From the NCBI RefSeq assembly GCF_001922345.1, contig NZ_CP018812.1, positions 310,001 through 374,000 on the forward strand: DNA of 64,000 bases. Reading direction: 5' to 3'. The position numbers and the translations under genes were made by a program. Under the pieces are notes generated by a model that saw only the letters and a program-made list of their open reading frames with translations, was not told where the DNA came from and made no database searches. This document shows, one piece after another, positions 54,238 to 62,825 of this stretch; positions within the stretch are counted from its first letter, which is position 1, and the number at the start of each line of letters is the position of its first letter. Origin of the DNA: Paraburkholderia sp. SOS3 (GTDB taxonomy: Bacteria; Pseudomonadota; Gammaproteobacteria; Burkholderiales; Burkholderiaceae).

Positions 54238-55257
54238 ATGGACAGATTACGCGAGATGGAGGTGTTCGTTGCCATCGTCGATCGAAGCAGCTTCACCGGC
54301 GCGTCGGAGAAACTCGGCATGTCGGCCCCTGCGGTTTCACGCGCGCTGACCTCGCTCGAAGCGCGCCTCGGCACGCAATTGCTGACGCGAACCACGCGCT
54401 CGATCCGCCCGACGGAAGCAGGCATGTCGTACCTCGATATGTGCCGCCGCGTCCTCGATACGATCATCGATGCGGAGGCGAACATATCGGTCGACCAGAA
54501 CAACCCGGTCGGCACGCTAACGGTCTCGGCTCCCGTGCTGTTCGGCCAGCGATTCATCGCACCGCTCGTCAACGCCTATGCGCGCCGCTATCCGGACCTC
54601 AACATCAACGCGGTCTACGACGATCGCACGACGCGCCTTCTCGAAGACGGCGTGGACATCGCAATCCGCATTGGTCATCTCGGAGATTCGTCGATATTCG
54701 CCGTGCCGTTGGGCTTTGTCCGGCGCCGGACGTACGCGGCTCCCGCCTATCTGGCCACGCATGGGGAACCGCTTCACCCAAGAGACCTCGCCGATCATCG
54801 ATGTGTGTCTTTTACCGGTGTTACGCATCCGTTCGAATGGCTGTTCTATGAAAATGGATTGCGGGTACCGGTCCGGCTTCAGCCGAAGATGATCGTCAAT
54901 CTCGCGCCCGTAGCGGTGGCGGCGGCCGTCGACGGTGCGGGAATCACGCAGCTGTTCTCGTACCAGGCGGCACCCGAGGCGCTGGAGGGAAATCTGCAGC
55001 CCGTCCTCACTGCCTTCGAACCCGAGTCGACGCCAGTCAATCTGCTCCATGTCGAGCGCCGTGGCGCGAGCGGCAAGGTTCGCACCTTCGTCGAGTTCGT
55101 TACCGAGACATTGCGTAGAAATGTGCACCTTCAGTACGCGGGCAATGCGGACCCTATCGATGGCGCTGCCAGCGATTCTGCCGTCGCAACGCCCGTTACA
55201 ACCCGCCGCAAGGTCGCAAAGCGCGCAAAGAAGGAAGCCGGCGTCGCTACGCAATAG
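54238..55257 (+). CDS. LysR-family transcriptional regulator
   Basis: From ATG 54238 the 339-residue protein has a LysR HTH (residues 1-60, with SSFTGASEKLGMSAPAVSR) and an effector domain (about 90-300) with the AIRIGHLGDSS region. The Lys/Arg-rich tail (RRKVAKRAKK) is unusual. It is divergent from the monooxygenase-like gene, its probable target, and overlaps the convergent mug gene by 11 bases. ATG 54217 is an alternative start. Confidence 0.85.
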   Translation: MDRLREMEVFVAIVDRSSFTGASEKLGMSAPAVSRALTSLEARLGTQLLTRTTRSIRPTEAGMSYLDMCRRVLDTIIDAEANISVDQNNPVGTLTVSAPVLFGQRFIAPLVNAYARRYPDLNINAVYDDRTTRLLEDGVDIAIRIGHLGDSSIFAVPLGFVRRRTYAAPAYLATHGEPLHPRDLADHRCVSFTGVTHPFEWLFYENGLRVPVRLQPKMIVNLAPVAVAAAVDGAGITQLFSYQAAPEALEGNLQPVLTAFEPESTPVNLLHVERRGASGKVRTFVEFVTETLRRNVHLQYAGNADPIDGAASDSAVATPVTTRRKVAKRAKKEAGVATQ

Positions 55258-55789
55258 CAGAATGCGTGGACGCAGCCGCGAGCTGAAGCTCGCGATAAGC
55301 GCTAACGAGCGCGTCGAGGCTGAATGCGCGGTTCAGGCCGCTAGGATTCGGCAATACCCAGACACGCGCACCGCCGAATGCAGCCGATTGCAAGCCCCAT
55401 TGAATGTCACGCGTGCCGGACATGGCAGAAAACGCCATTTTCCCGAGAAACGCGATGTATCTCGGCGCATACCGTCCGATCTTCTGTTCGAAGTCGAGCG
55501 TAGCTGCTTTGATCTCGGCTAGCGAGAGATCATTCGCGCGGGCCGTTGCACGCGAAATTGCAGTTGTCAGGCCATAACCGTATTGCAGCAAGGTACGGTC
55601 GTCTTCAGGACGAAACTGTTCCGGCGTAAAGCCTGCGCGATGCATGACGCGCCAGAAGCGGTTGCTGTGGCCTGCGAAGTGGCGGCCCGTCGACGCCGCC
55701 AGCAAGCCCGGGTTGATCCCGCAAAAAACGACCGATAAGCCGGGCGCAAGAATATCCGGAAGACTTTGAAGAGAAATGGAGGAAGACAT
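55247..55789 (-). CDS. mug: G:T/U mismatch-specific uracil-DNA glycosylase
   Basis: From ATG 55789 the 180-residue protein has CGINPGLLAASTGRHFAGHS (active-site NPG, with Asn as key residue) and VLPNPSGLNRAF, the two Mug motifs. Mug removes uracil, ethenocytosine and thymine from mismatches. Length matches the family (about 168). Its 3' end overlaps the LysR gene by 11 bases in the opposite strand. A longer start to 55873 adds an Arg-rich stretch not typical of Mug. Confidence 0.88.
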   Translation of the reverse strand: MSSSISLQSLPDILAPGLSVVFCGINPGLLAASTGRHFAGHSNRFWRVMHRAGFTPEQFRPEDDRTLLQYGYGLTTAISRATARANDLSLAEIKAATLDFEQKIGRYAPRYIAFLGKMAFSAMSGTRDIQWGLQSAAFGGARVWVLPNPSGLNRAFSLDALVSAYRELQLAAASTHSAIA

Positions 55790-55812
55790 CGATCTGGACT
55801 TTTCTCCCGAAC

Positions 55813-56844
55813 TTAAGCCATTTCTTCTTCGAGGTTCGACACGACTCGCTCGCCGGCGCTGTTGCAAGTCCACGGCTGTCGATCCTCGGCATCGCCACGG
55901 AATCGCTGCCGATATTGCCTGGGCGTCACGTCAAGCCGCCGCGCAAATGTCGTGCGCATATGCGTCGCACTATGAAAGCCGCATTTGAACGCGACCGTCT
56001 TGAGCGGAGCATCCGTTTCTTCAAGCATCTTTCTCGCGGCATCCACGCGCACCTGTTCGACAAATGCGGACGGCGTGACCTTCGCGTATTTCGCAAAGAG
56101 CCGCGAGAACGTACGCCGGCTCACGGAAACGGCCTTCGCCAGCTGTTCGATCGATAGCGTATCGGCCAGATGCTCGGTCACATACCGGTGCACCTTGCCG
56201 ATGATCGGATCCTGGCCTTTGCGTATGCCAATGTATGGGCTGTACTGAGATTGCCCGCCTTCTCTCTGGATATAGACGACAAGGCGTTTTGCCACGCGCA
56301 CCGCGATCTCGTGGCCGCAGTCTTCGGCCACGAGCGACAGACACAGATCGATGCCCGCCGTGACGCCGGCCGACGTGAACAGACGCCCATCACGCGTGAA
56401 TATACGGTCGGGCTGCACGTGCGCGTGCGGAAAGTCGTCGGCGAGACGCGCTGCTTCAGCCCAGTGCGTGGTCGCTTGCTTGCCGTCGAGCAGGCCGGCG
56501 CGGCCGAGCACGAACGCGCCGTTGCAGACGGAGCCATATCGCGCGGCGCCGCGCGCCTGACTTTGCAGCCACGCCAGCAATTCGGGCCGTGGCCGGTAAT
56601 CGGGCAGCCTGGGGCCGCCCGCGACGATAAGCAGATCTGCCTGAATGTCGAAATCCGCGTAGCCAAAGGGTACCGACAGTTGCATGCCGTTTGCGCTGGT
56701 GACATAGCCGGCCTGCGCGCCGACGAGCGCAACCTGATATTTCCGATGTTCAGGAAGAAGCGTATTGGCTTCGGCAAACACGTCCATGGGGCCTGCGACG
56801 TCTAGCGCTTGCACACCATCGAACACAACAATGGCGACTTTCAT
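55813..56844 (-). CDS. GlxA-type AraC-family regulator with a DJ-1/PfpI domain (second copy)
   Basis: From ATG 56844 the 343-residue protein has a DJ-1/PfpI domain (about 1-175), with the elbow RYGSVCNGAFVLGRAG, and an AraC-type HTH pair (about 220-320) with LAKAVSVSRRTFSRLFAKY. It shares architecture with the protein at 36365. Its target is unknown; the AHAS-like gene at 57375 is 530 bases away in the divergent direction and is a candidate. Confidence 0.88.
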   Translation of the reverse strand: MKVAIVVFDGVQALDVAGPMDVFAEANTLLPEHRKYQVALVGAQAGYVTSANGMQLSVPFGYADFDIQADLLIVAGGPRLPDYRPRPELLAWLQSQARGAARYGSVCNGAFVLGRAGLLDGKQATTHWAEAARLADDFPHAHVQPDRIFTRDGRLFTSAGVTAGIDLCLSLVAEDCGHEIAVRVAKRLVVYIQREGGQSQYSPYIGIRKGQDPIIGKVHRYVTEHLADTLSIEQLAKAVSVSRRTFSRLFAKYAKVTPSAFVEQVRVDAARKMLEETDAPLKTVAFKCGFHSATHMRTTFARRLDVTPRQYRQRFRGDAEDRQPWTCNSAGERVVSNLEEEMA

Positions 56845-57374
56845 TGATCTGACCTTCTTCAAGTACAGCGAACTCTTTTGGGTACCGCGGCTCATCGTCC
56901 GATCGCTCTATTTCGATTCATCGCGATATGCCGTGTAGCGAGCGATGGCCCAGATTACCTCAATGCCTGCATAACTAGCACACCCGTTCCGTTAACTGAC
57001 TCTTGCGTCGATGTAACAAGTGAGAAGCGCCGCGCAATGTTGCGATGCATCGCGAACGCGAATGCGGGCCTTGGATCGTCGTGTCCTGGAAGCCGCCCAT
57101 TTTGGCCAGCGAAGCGCCTCGACGGAACGCCACGCAGTTTCGATCGTTGGCAGAATTATCGTCACCAAACCCTCGCAATTCTTCCGGAAGCACATCAACG
57201 AGATGTCAGATGGACCGGCTATACGGAGAACCGCCGAAACAGCCGTCCATAAGCTGGTGCCGAACATACGCTGTTCCCGAGTTGAAAGGGATATCAACCT
57301 TTGAGCCCGGCGCCGAAACGATCGGCGCCCTTTCCGTACGCGTTTGCGTGCGAGTTTCAGTGCGAGATTCAGCC
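56845..57374. other. Long intergenic region without a recognised gene
   Basis: About 530 bases between the divergent GlxA-type gene and the acetolactate-synthase-like gene. ORFs on both strands are short and look random. It must carry both promoters and possibly a long 5' leader for the rightward gene. A 12-bp tandem duplication at 57348-57371 lies just before the GTG start. The frame of the downstream gene stays open leftwards to 57045, so its start is uncertain. Confidence 0.45.
57348..57371. repeat. Tandem 12-bp duplication before the AHAS-like start
   Basis: GTGCGAGTTTCA and GTGCGAGATTCA are adjacent and in frame with the gene, so each supplies a possible in-frame GTG upstream of the GTG at 57375. 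Confidence 0.5.
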
Positions 57375-59243
57375 GTGAACCAGAACCCGAACGTCGCCCC
57401 ACATGCCATGCCGACATCGCCGGAAGCCGGCAGATCCATGTCGGGCGCCGACATCATCCTGCGCGTGCTTAGCGAACAGGGAGTCGACACCGTATTCGGC
57501 TATAGCGGCGGCGCGATCCTCCCGACCTACGACGCCGTGTTTCGCTTCAACGAAATGGTTGAACAACGCCCTGAACGCCAGATCAAGCTCGTCGTGCCGG
57601 CTAACGAACAGGCCGCGGGCTTTATGGCCGCCGGGTATGCACGCGCAAGCGGAAAGGTCGGCGTGTTCATGGTCACGTCGGGGCCTGGTGCAACGAATGC
57701 GCTGACGCCGATCGCGGATTGCAACGGCGATTCGGTGCCCGTCGTGCTGATTTGCGGACAGGTGCCGCGTGCCGCGATCGGGTCCGATGCGTTCCAGGAG
57801 GCGCCCGTCTTCAACATCATGTCGGCGTGCGCAAAGCAGGTCTTTCTGGTGACGGACCCGGCCAAACTCGAGGAGACGCTAAGAACTGCATTCGACATCG
57901 CGCGAACCGGCCGACCGGGCCCTGTCGTGGTCGACGTGCCGAAGGACATCCAGAACTGGCAAGGAACCTATAAAGGCCACGGCACCTTGCATTTTCGCGG
58001 CTACTCCGACCGCCTGCGCATGGTGGCGCGGGGCGCCCGGCTCAAACCGGGCAAACGCGCGGAATTCTTCGAGCTTCTTGCACAAAGCGAACGGCCGTTG
58101 CTGTATGTAGGCGGAGGCGTGATTGCGGCAGGTGCCGCCGCCGAACTGCGCGAGTTTGCCGAGCGCTACAAGATTCCTGTCGTCACCACGCTGATGGCGC
58201 TCGGCGCGTTGCCGACCAGACATCCGCTTCGCCTCGGCATGCTTGGCATGCACGGCGCCGCCTGCGCGAACTATGCGGTTGAAGATTGCGACTTCCTGAT
58301 CGCAGTCGGCGCGCGATTCGACGATCGCGTGGCCGGCGGACGTCCTCACGCGTTCGCGCCTCGCGCGCGGCACGTTGCGCATATCGATATCGACGCAGCG
58401 GAGATCAACAAGATCAAGCGCGCGGACTGGGCGCATGTCGGCGATGCCAGAGATACCTTGCTGTCTCTGATGGAAGAAAGCCCTGCCGTACGGTCGCCTG
58501 TAGCGTGGCTCGAGCATATCGCCGAACTGAAGCTCACATATGGCATGAACTACGACCGCAACAGCGCGCTCATTCAACCGCAGTTCGTCGTCGAGAAGCT
58601 TGGCGAAATGACCGGCGGGCGCGCGATCGTCACCACGGGTGTCGGTCAGCATCAGATGTGGGCCGCGCAATATTTCGACTTCATCGAGCCGCGAAGCTTC
58701 CTGACGTCGGGCAGCATGGGGACGATGGGTTTCGGGCTGCCGGCAGCCATCGGTGCGCAATTCGCGCGACCGGACGCGCTCGTGATCGACATCGATGGCG
58801 ACGGCAGCATCCGCATGAATGCCGGCGACCTCGAAACAGCCACCACGTACGGCGTGCCCATCAAGGTTCTGCTGCTCAACAATCTCGGCGACGGGATGAT
58901 CCGGCAGTGGCAGCGCCTCTTCTACGAAAGTCGCTTTTGCGTCAGCGACAAGGCGCTGCATAGCAAAGACTTTGTCATGTCGGCAAAAGCCGATGGCTTC
59001 GCCTTTGCGCGCCGCGTCGAAACAATCGGAGAGCTCGAAGGGAGTCTCCGGGCATTCGTCGAATTCGACGGGCCTGCGTTTCTCGAAGTGATGATCGATC
59101 AGAATGCCGATGTCTTCCCGATGGTCGGGCCTGGCCAGAGCTACCCGCAGATGGTCACAGGACCGTTCATCCCATCGAGGCCGCTGCTCGAGAGGGCGCC
59201 GCACGAGGCCGGGCGCCGGCAGACCGCCTCGGACATGTTCTAA
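57375..59243 (+). CDS. Acetolactate synthase-like ThDP-dependent enzyme
   Basis: From GTG 57375 (ATG 57408 alternative) the 622-residue protein has the AHAS-type layout. The PYR domain has GYSGGAILPTYDAVF and the activating Glu in ANEQAAGFMAAGYARA. A central FAD-like domain follows. The ThDP site is GDGSIRMNAGDLET ending in LLLNN, and GQHQMWAAQYF with SGSMGTMGFGLPAAIGA is a biosynthetic AHAS mark. It joins two pyruvates or pyruvate and 2-ketobutyrate. No regulatory small subunit is near, so it is an orphan paralog. NEQ replaces the usual HEQ. An ArsR-type gene follows by 14 bases. Confidence 0.8.
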   Translation: MNQNPNVAPHAMPTSPEAGRSMSGADIILRVLSEQGVDTVFGYSGGAILPTYDAVFRFNEMVEQRPERQIKLVVPANEQAAGFMAAGYARASGKVGVFMVTSGPGATNALTPIADCNGDSVPVVLICGQVPRAAIGSDAFQEAPVFNIMSACAKQVFLVTDPAKLEETLRTAFDIARTGRPGPVVVDVPKDIQNWQGTYKGHGTLHFRGYSDRLRMVARGARLKPGKRAEFFELLAQSERPLLYVGGGVIAAGAAAELREFAERYKIPVVTTLMALGALPTRHPLRLGMLGMHGAACANYAVEDCDFLIAVGARFDDRVAGGRPHAFAPRARHVAHIDIDAAEINKIKRADWAHVGDARDTLLSLMEESPAVRSPVAWLEHIAELKLTYGMNYDRNSALIQPQFVVEKLGEMTGGRAIVTTGVGQHQMWAAQYFDFIEPRSFLTSGSMGTMGFGLPAAIGAQFARPDALVIDIDGDGSIRMNAGDLETATTYGVPIKVLLLNNLGDGMIRQWQRLFYESRFCVSDKALHSKDFVMSAKADGFAFARRVETIGELEGSLRAFVEFDGPAFLEVMIDQNADVFPMVGPGQSYPQMVTGPFIPSRPLLERAPHEAGRRQTASDMF

Positions 59244-59257
59244 CCAGGCGGTGCCCC

Positions 59258-59560
59258 ATGATCGACGTAGACAGAATTCACAAGGTACTGGCGCATCCGT
59301 TGCGGCGCGAGATTCTGATGTGGTTGAAAAGCCCAGGCCTGCATTTCCCGCAGAATCGCTCTCGTCATCCGGATAGCGTCTCGATCGGCACGATCCACGC
59401 GCGCACGAAGCTGTCGCAATCGACGGTTTCCGCGCATCTTGCGATGCTGACGCAAGCCGGCCTCCTGAGAATGCATCGTGTCGGGCAATGGGTGTATGTA
59501 TCCCGCGACGAGGAGACGATCCGGCGATTCGTCGCACAGCTCGCGAATGAGCTCGAGTAG
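59258..59560 (+). CDS. ArsR-family small transcriptional regulator
   Basis: The 100-residue protein has a winged-helix layout: DRIHKVLAHPLRREILMWL at the start, the recognition region SQSTVSAHLAMLTQAGLL, and a wing (HRVGQWVYVSRD). No Cys metal site is visible, so it is a metal-free ArsR. It is 14 bases after the AHAS-like gene, in the same operon, and probably controls it. Confidence 0.85.
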   Translation: MIDVDRIHKVLAHPLRREILMWLKSPGLHFPQNRSRHPDSVSIGTIHARTKLSQSTVSAHLAMLTQAGLLRMHRVGQWVYVSRDEETIRRFVAQLANELE

Positions 59561-59618
59561 CGTAATCGCGTGCGGAGTACGCGTGTGATCCCGCTTTGGC
59601 GCGCCGCTTTGGCGTACG

Positions 59619-60446
59619 CTAGCCCGACGATGACGCCGCAGCGGCCGCCCTGCCGCGCAGCCAGTTCATCGCCGTGAAAAGCAGCGTCGCAAACACGATC
59701 AGCACGGTCGCCACCGCGAGAATCGACGGGTTGATCTGGTCGCGAATGCCACTCCACATCTGCCTCGGCACCGTGCGTTGGTCGGGGCCGCCGATAAACA
59801 GAATGACGATCACCTCATCGAACGAAGTGGCGAATGCAAACACACTGCCCGTCGCGACGGCCGGCGCGATCAGCGGCAATGTGACGCGGCGGAACGTCGT
59901 CCATGGGCGCGCTCCGAGCCCGGACGCGGCGCGCAGCAGGCTTTGGTCGAACGAAAGCAGCGAGGCGGTCACCGTGATCACGACAAACGGCGTGCCGAGC
60001 GCTGCGTGCGCGAGGATCACGCCCAGATATGAATTCACGAGGCCGAGCGGCGCGAAGATCAGATAAAAGCCGGCTGCGACCACGACGATCGGGATGATCA
60101 TCGGCGAGATCAGCATCGGCATGATGATCGCGCGAAACGGAAACACCGAACGGCTCAAGCCTAGCGCCGCGAGCGTGCCGAGGCAGGTCGCGATCAGTGT
60201 CGCAACCGCGCCGATGCCGATGCTGTTCGCGAATGCCAGTTGCCAGTCATGCGAGCCGAACGCCTGCGCATACCAACGCAGCGAAAAGCCCTCCATCGGA
60301 TATGAAAAGAACGAACCCGAATTGAACGACAGCGGCACGATCGCAAGAATCGGCGCGACGAGAAACAGGAAGATCACGGCGCAATGCACGCGCAGCCATC
60401 CGCTTGCAATTCGCTCCGACAGCATCCGGTTACCCTGGGCTTGCAT
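59619..60446 (-). CDS. ABC transporter permease, PotC-like
   Basis: From ATG 60446, preceded by GGAGG, the 275-residue protein has six helices and an EAA-type loop RAASGLGARPWTTFRRVTLP at about 185-204. It is the second permease of a spermidine/putrescine-type importer and the last gene of the operon. A longer reading to 61076 runs through the PotB-like gene and is rejected. Confidence 0.88.
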   Translation of the reverse strand: MQAQGNRMLSERIASGWLRVHCAVIFLFLVAPILAIVPLSFNSGSFFSYPMEGFSLRWYAQAFGSHDWQLAFANSIGIGAVATLIATCLGTLAALGLSRSVFPFRAIIMPMLISPMIIPIVVVAAGFYLIFAPLGLVNSYLGVILAHAALGTPFVVITVTASLLSFDQSLLRAASGLGARPWTTFRRVTLPLIAPAVATGSVFAFATSFDEVIVILFIGGPDQRTVPRQMWSGIRDQINPSILAVATVLIVFATLLFTAMNWLRGRAAAAASSSG

Positions 60447-60457
60447 GCTGGCCTCCG

Positions 60458-61723
60458 TTAGCCGAATCGCAACCGGTCGATGCCGACCAGCCGGTTGAAC
60501 ACGAAATAGAACACGGCCGTGAAGATCACGAGGTAGCACGACAGCGCGCCCGCAAGCCCCCAGTTCAACAGTTCGTTCGTTTGCATCGCGATCAGTTGGC
60601 TGATCATTTCGTCGCCGGCGCCGCCAAGCAGTGCGGGCGTGATGTAGTAGCCGAGCGCGAGCACGAAGACCAGAAAACATCCCGCGCCGACACCGGGCAG
60701 CGTCTGCGGAACATAGACACGCACGAAAGCGACGGCCGGATGCGCGCCGAGCGACTGCGCAGCGCGCACATACACCGGCGATACGCCTTTCATCACCGAA
60801 TAGATGGCGAGAATCATATAAGGCAGCAGGATGTGCGTCATGCCGATCAGCACGCCCGTACGGTTGAAGATCAGCGACAACGGATGGTGCACGATGCCGA
60901 GGTTCATCAGCGCGGCGTTGATCACACCCCCGGGTTGCAACAGCACATACCATGCGGTCGTACGCACGAGCAGCGACGTCCAGAACGGCACGATCACGAA
61001 CAGCATCAGGCGGTTGCTTTGCCTCGGCGGCAGCGTTGCAAGCAGATACGCGACCGGATAACCGAGCAGCAGGCATAGCAGCGTAACCGTCGCGCTGATC
61101 TGCACCGTGCGCAGGAACGCGGCGCGATAGACCGCGCTATCGGCAGGTACCTCGCCGACCGATCCGTCGGACGCCACCTGCGCGTCGACGGCATTGAGCA
61201 GATAGTCGGGCGTCGGCGAGGCGGCCGCGCGCTTCAATAGACGCCACGTCTGGTTCTCGCCCCAGCGCGAATCGATATCGATCAGCGCAGGCTTCCATGC
61301 GGCCGGTGTTTGCGAGCGCGTCTCGCGCGCGGTCTTCATCAGCAGGCTGCGGAATTCCGGTTGATAGAAGTTCATCCGGCGCGCGACATTGCCGAGGTCG
61401 CCCGTTTCCGCAGCCTGTTTGAGCCCTTGCGCAAGCGCGGAAAATGCCGCTTCGCCGGGCACGCCGTTACCGTCCCATGCATGCAGGACCGCCGTCAGTT
61501 GCGGCATGCTGTCGCGCACTTCGGGGTTTTGCACGCTGCGGGCCAGCAGGCTTGCGATCGGCGCGACGAACGTCGCAAGCAGGAACACGAGCAGCGGCAA
61601 CGCGAGCAGCAGCGCCTGCGCGGCTGCTTTGCGGCGCGCGCGGCGCCACGCAGGACGGTTGCCGCTGCTGCCGGTGCCTGCGCCGGCGTCGAGGGATGCC
61701 GGCGGATGCAATGTCGTGTTCAT
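60458..61723 (-). CDS. ABC transporter permease, PotB-like, with a large periplasmic insert
   Basis: The 421-residue protein has the PotB-like core with the EAA loop RAAQSLGAHPAVAFVRVYVP. Between the first helix (about 38-60) and the second (about 210) it carries an insert of around 140 residues, longer than in E. coli PotB (275 residues). This may be a periplasmic domain for substrate or binding-protein contact. It stands between the binding protein and the PotC-like permease. Confidence 0.87.
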   Translation of the reverse strand: MNTTLHPPASLDAGAGTGSSGNRPAWRRARRKAAAQALLLALPLLVFLLATFVAPIASLLARSVQNPEVRDSMPQLTAVLHAWDGNGVPGEAAFSALAQGLKQAAETGDLGNVARRMNFYQPEFRSLLMKTARETRSQTPAAWKPALIDIDSRWGENQTWRLLKRAAASPTPDYLLNAVDAQVASDGSVGEVPADSAVYRAAFLRTVQISATVTLLCLLLGYPVAYLLATLPPRQSNRLMLFVIVPFWTSLLVRTTAWYVLLQPGGVINAALMNLGIVHHPLSLIFNRTGVLIGMTHILLPYMILAIYSVMKGVSPVYVRAAQSLGAHPAVAFVRVYVPQTLPGVGAGCFLVFVLALGYYITPALLGGAGDEMISQLIAMQTNELLNWGLAGALSCYLVIFTAVFYFVFNRLVGIDRLRFG

Positions 61724-61762
61724 CGTTGCGCCTGTCTGCTCGATACTGATGTGATAGCTGTA

Positions 61763-62824
61763 TTACTGGGTAAGCCACACCTGGAAGCGCTTGTTGATCG
61801 CATCCGCGTTGTCGGCCCAGAACGTCGCGTTGATCTGCAGCGGACGCTTGAAGTTGGCCGGCGCGGTCGGCAGGTCAGCGAGGCGTTTCTTGTCGATCAG
61901 CGGAATTGCGTCCTTGCGCGGCGGCGCGTACGCGATGTACTTCGACAGATCGGCGTACGCTTGCGGCGTCGATGCCGCAACGATGAACTTCGTGGCATCG
62001 GCCGCATGCTTCGCGCCTGCGGGAATACCCCACCACTCGTAATCGTAAACCTGGGCATCCCAAACGATCTTGAACGGCTTGTTGTCCTTGTGCATCGCGT
62101 CGTCGATGCGCCCGTTGTACGCCTGCGTCATCACCACCGCGCCGTCGGCGAGCAGCTGCGGCGCCTGCGCACCGGCGTCCCACCACACGATGCTCGACTT
62201 GATCGTATCGAGCTTCTTGAACGCACGATCGACGCCGGCCGGCGTACCGAGCACCTTATAGACATCCTTCGGCGCGACGCCGTCGGCAATCAACGCCCAT
62301 TCCATCGCGACCTTCGGCGATTTGCGCATGCCGCGTTTGCCCGGGAATTTCTTCAGATCGAAGAAATCGTTGATCGTGGTCGGCGGCGTAGTCAGCTTCG
62401 TCGTGTCGTAGGCGTAAACCGTCGACCACACCATGGCCGATACCGCGCAATCGCTGATCGAGCCCGGCAGAAAATCGCTCGTATTGCCGAGCAGCTTGCG
62501 GTCGAACTTCTGCAGCAGACCTTCGTCGCACGCGGTGATCGCATCATTCGTCTCGAGGTCGATCAGATCCCACGTGGGGTTCTTGGCCTGCTCCATCGCG
62601 TTCAGTTTCGCGAGGCCGCCGTCATACGATTCGAGCGAGAAATTCACGCCGGTCTTCGCGGTGAACGGCTCGAACCAGGCCTTCTTTGCAGCGGTTTCGT
62701 ACGCGCCGCCGAATGTAACGACCGACAGCGTGTCGGCGGCGTGCGCGGCGCCAGAAAGGATCGAGAAAACGGCGACGGCGGCCAGAACGGCGCCGCGCGG
62801 GAAGCGGGAACGGGTAGCGTGCAT
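61763..62824 (-). CDS. Periplasmic substrate-binding protein, PotD-like
   Basis: The 353-residue protein has a signal peptide ending GAAHAADTL and a fold of type 2 binding proteins. It has SVVTFGGAYETAAKKAWFEP near the mature start and DLIDLETNDAITACDEG. It binds a small cation, possibly a polyamine, in the periplasm. Family members can also bind other amines, so the substrate is not fixed. It is 2 bases from the ATPase stop. Confidence 0.87.
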   Translation of the reverse strand: MHATRSRFPRGAVLAAVAVFSILSGAAHAADTLSVVTFGGAYETAAKKAWFEPFTAKTGVNFSLESYDGGLAKLNAMEQAKNPTWDLIDLETNDAITACDEGLLQKFDRKLLGNTSDFLPGSISDCAVSAMVWSTVYAYDTTKLTTPPTTINDFFDLKKFPGKRGMRKSPKVAMEWALIADGVAPKDVYKVLGTPAGVDRAFKKLDTIKSSIVWWDAGAQAPQLLADGAVVMTQAYNGRIDDAMHKDNKPFKIVWDAQVYDYEWWGIPAGAKHAADATKFIVAASTPQAYADLSKYIAYAPPRKDAIPLIDKKRLADLPTAPANFKRPLQINATFWADNADAINKRFQVWLTQ

Positions 62825-62825
62825 T

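Noticed and set aside
59619..61076. A 485-residue reading of the PotC-like permease
   Set aside because: The N-terminal 210 residues lie in the PotB-like gene in another frame; ATG 60446 with GGAGG is the better start.
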